Shown: positions 7,493 to 7,827 of the stretch, piece by piece
How the letters are laid out: every line of letters begins with the position of its first letter
Position numbering within the stretch: the stretch's first letter is position 1
Assembly (NCBI GenBank): GCA_001873945.1
Contig: MNYI01000203.1
Location: 8,900 to 16,726 of the forward strand
Origin: Candidatus Desantisbacteria bacterium CG2_30_40_21
Lineage (GTDB): Bacteria; UBA9089; CG2-30-40-21
DNA: 7,827 nt
Direction: 5' to 3'
Position numbers and translations under genes: made by a program
Notes under the pieces: model-generated
What the model saw: the letters and a program-made list of their open reading frames with translations, nothing else
Told to the model about the DNA's origin: nothing
The model's database searches: none

Positions 7493-7707
7493 TTACAAAC
7501 CCCCTAATATCCTCACAGTCTCATCTTCCAAAATCCCATTGGCTATCATTTTCTTTAATGCTTCTTGAATTCCCTCTTTCTTGCCTTCTTCTCTGCCTTC
7601 TTTTCTGCCTTTTTCTCCCATTGCACACATGTAGATTCATAAAAACTGGCTCTATCGTGTAATGATTCCAAATAATGTTTATACGATAACTGTTCTTTTT
7701 CAGGCAT
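7493..7707 (-). pseudogene. 3' remnant of an Rpn-family PD-(D/E)XK nuclease/transposase gene
   Basis: Two frames together give the C-terminal part of an Rpn-type (recombination-promoting nuclease, formerly putative transposase) protein. From 7707 to 7621 the frame reads MPEKEQLSYKHYLESLHDRA then SFYEST, which resembles the segment before the usual tail. From 7621 to the TAA at 7493 another frame reads MGEKGRKEGREEGKKEGIQE, then ALKKMIANGILEDETVRILGGL. That is the Gly-Lys-Glu repeat helix and terminal helix typical of the family. The nuclease domain (roughly the first 200 or more residues) is absent, and a net shift of two extra bases or one lost base lies near 7621. The gene is dead. It is joined at its 5' side to an unrelated ribbon-helix-helix gene start. 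Confidence 0.7.
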
Positions 7708-7760
7708 TCATAAAGGGGTGGCTCAAGGACAGCATTAACTCTTGGGTTTTTTGTAGGCAT
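7701..7760 (-). pseudogene. N-terminal remnant of a ribbon-helix-helix (antitoxin-type) gene
   Basis: From ATG 7760 the first 20 codons read MPTKNPRVNAVLEPPLYECL. The MPTKNPR-N-VLE-PLY pattern is the DNA-binding strand and helix-1 start of small MetJ/Arc/CopG-like proteins, often antitoxins paired with RelE-type toxins. The rest of helix 1 and helix 2 are replaced by the nuclease remnant. The frame stays open to 7521, giving a chimeric 79-codon ORF. Its Arg/Lys-rich end is the nuclease Gly-Glu repeat read in the wrong frame, so a functional repressor is unlikely. A TTG at 7775 is also in frame but makes a worse start. The family call rests on recall of the N-terminal motif. Confidence 0.6.
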
Positions 7761-7779
7761 GATGTTCACTTCCAAGATA

Positions 7780-7809
7780 ATAATAGCATAAGTGATGAAC
7801 CTTTGTCAA
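7780..7809 (-). promoter_or_regulatory. sigma-70-type promoter of the antitoxin remnant
   Basis: The minus strand carries a perfect -35 TTGACA (7809-7804), an 18-base spacer and a TATTAT -10 (7785-7780). The ATG at 7760 follows after about 19 bases, with GGAAGTGA in between, so the leader would be very short. Such tight arrangements are usual for self-repressed antitoxin operons. The promoter points toward rmlA, 430 bases downstream. Confidence 0.6.
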
Positions 7810-7827
7810 TAAGTTTTTTCGAGGTAG
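7810..7827. other. window edge, nothing recognised
   Basis: The last 18 bases lie upstream of the promoter on the minus strand, and no gene or site is recognised in them. Confidence 0.4.

Noticed and set aside
1..7827. CRISPR array, tRNA, rRNA or complete insertion sequence.
   Set aside because: No regularly spaced repeats, no cloverleaf with a conserved TTC loop, no rRNA core sequence and no intact transposase with terminal inverted repeats were found on reading both strands.

Overview
This window is part of a bacterial surface-polysaccharide (O-antigen, capsule or exopolysaccharide) gene cluster. The DNA is AT-rich. A WbaZ-like glycosyltransferase, a polyprenyl-phosphate sugar-1-phosphate transferase and a complete dTDP-L-rhamnose operon occur together, which fits a Gram-negative or deeply branching, probably uncultivated, lineage. 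The sequence alone does not fix the taxon.

Layout. Positions 1-765 (+) are the 3' part of a GT4 glycosyltransferase whose start lies outside the window. Positions 820-2553 (+) hold a gene for a large multi-spanning membrane protein of a GT-C-like envelope family. It is split by two compensating single-base frameshifts, both in T homopolymers (about 1134-1139 and 1489-1496). Positions 2569-3987 (+) encode an intact polyprenyl glycosylphosphotransferase that would load the first sugar onto the lipid carrier. This rightward group meets a leftward operon head-on, and the two terminal stop codons share one TTAA palindrome. The leftward operon, read from right to left, is rmlA (7328-6444), rmlC (6447-5881), rmlD (5884-5018) and rmlB (5021-3984). 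Each junction is a 4-bp ATGA overlap. Together the four enzymes make dTDP-L-rhamnose from glucose-1-phosphate and dTTP.

The right end (about 7493-7827, minus strand) is a small gene graveyard upstream of rmlA. It holds the first ~20 codons of a ribbon-helix-helix (antitoxin-type) gene with a good promoter, joined to the frameshifted 3' end of an Rpn-family PD-(D/E)XK nuclease gene. The surviving promoter points toward rmlA.

Working together, the transferase would start a lipid-linked repeat unit, rhamnosyltransferases elsewhere would use dTDP-rhamnose, and the GT4 enzyme would add another sugar, perhaps mannose. No Wzx flippase, Wzy polymerase or ABC exporter is in the window. I see no clearly new system. 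The most notable points are the homopolymer frameshifts in a codon-usage outlier gene, the chimeric relic whose promoter may serve rmlA, and a widespread-looking GGGGACAGGTTC motif that supplies the last codons of rmlB.
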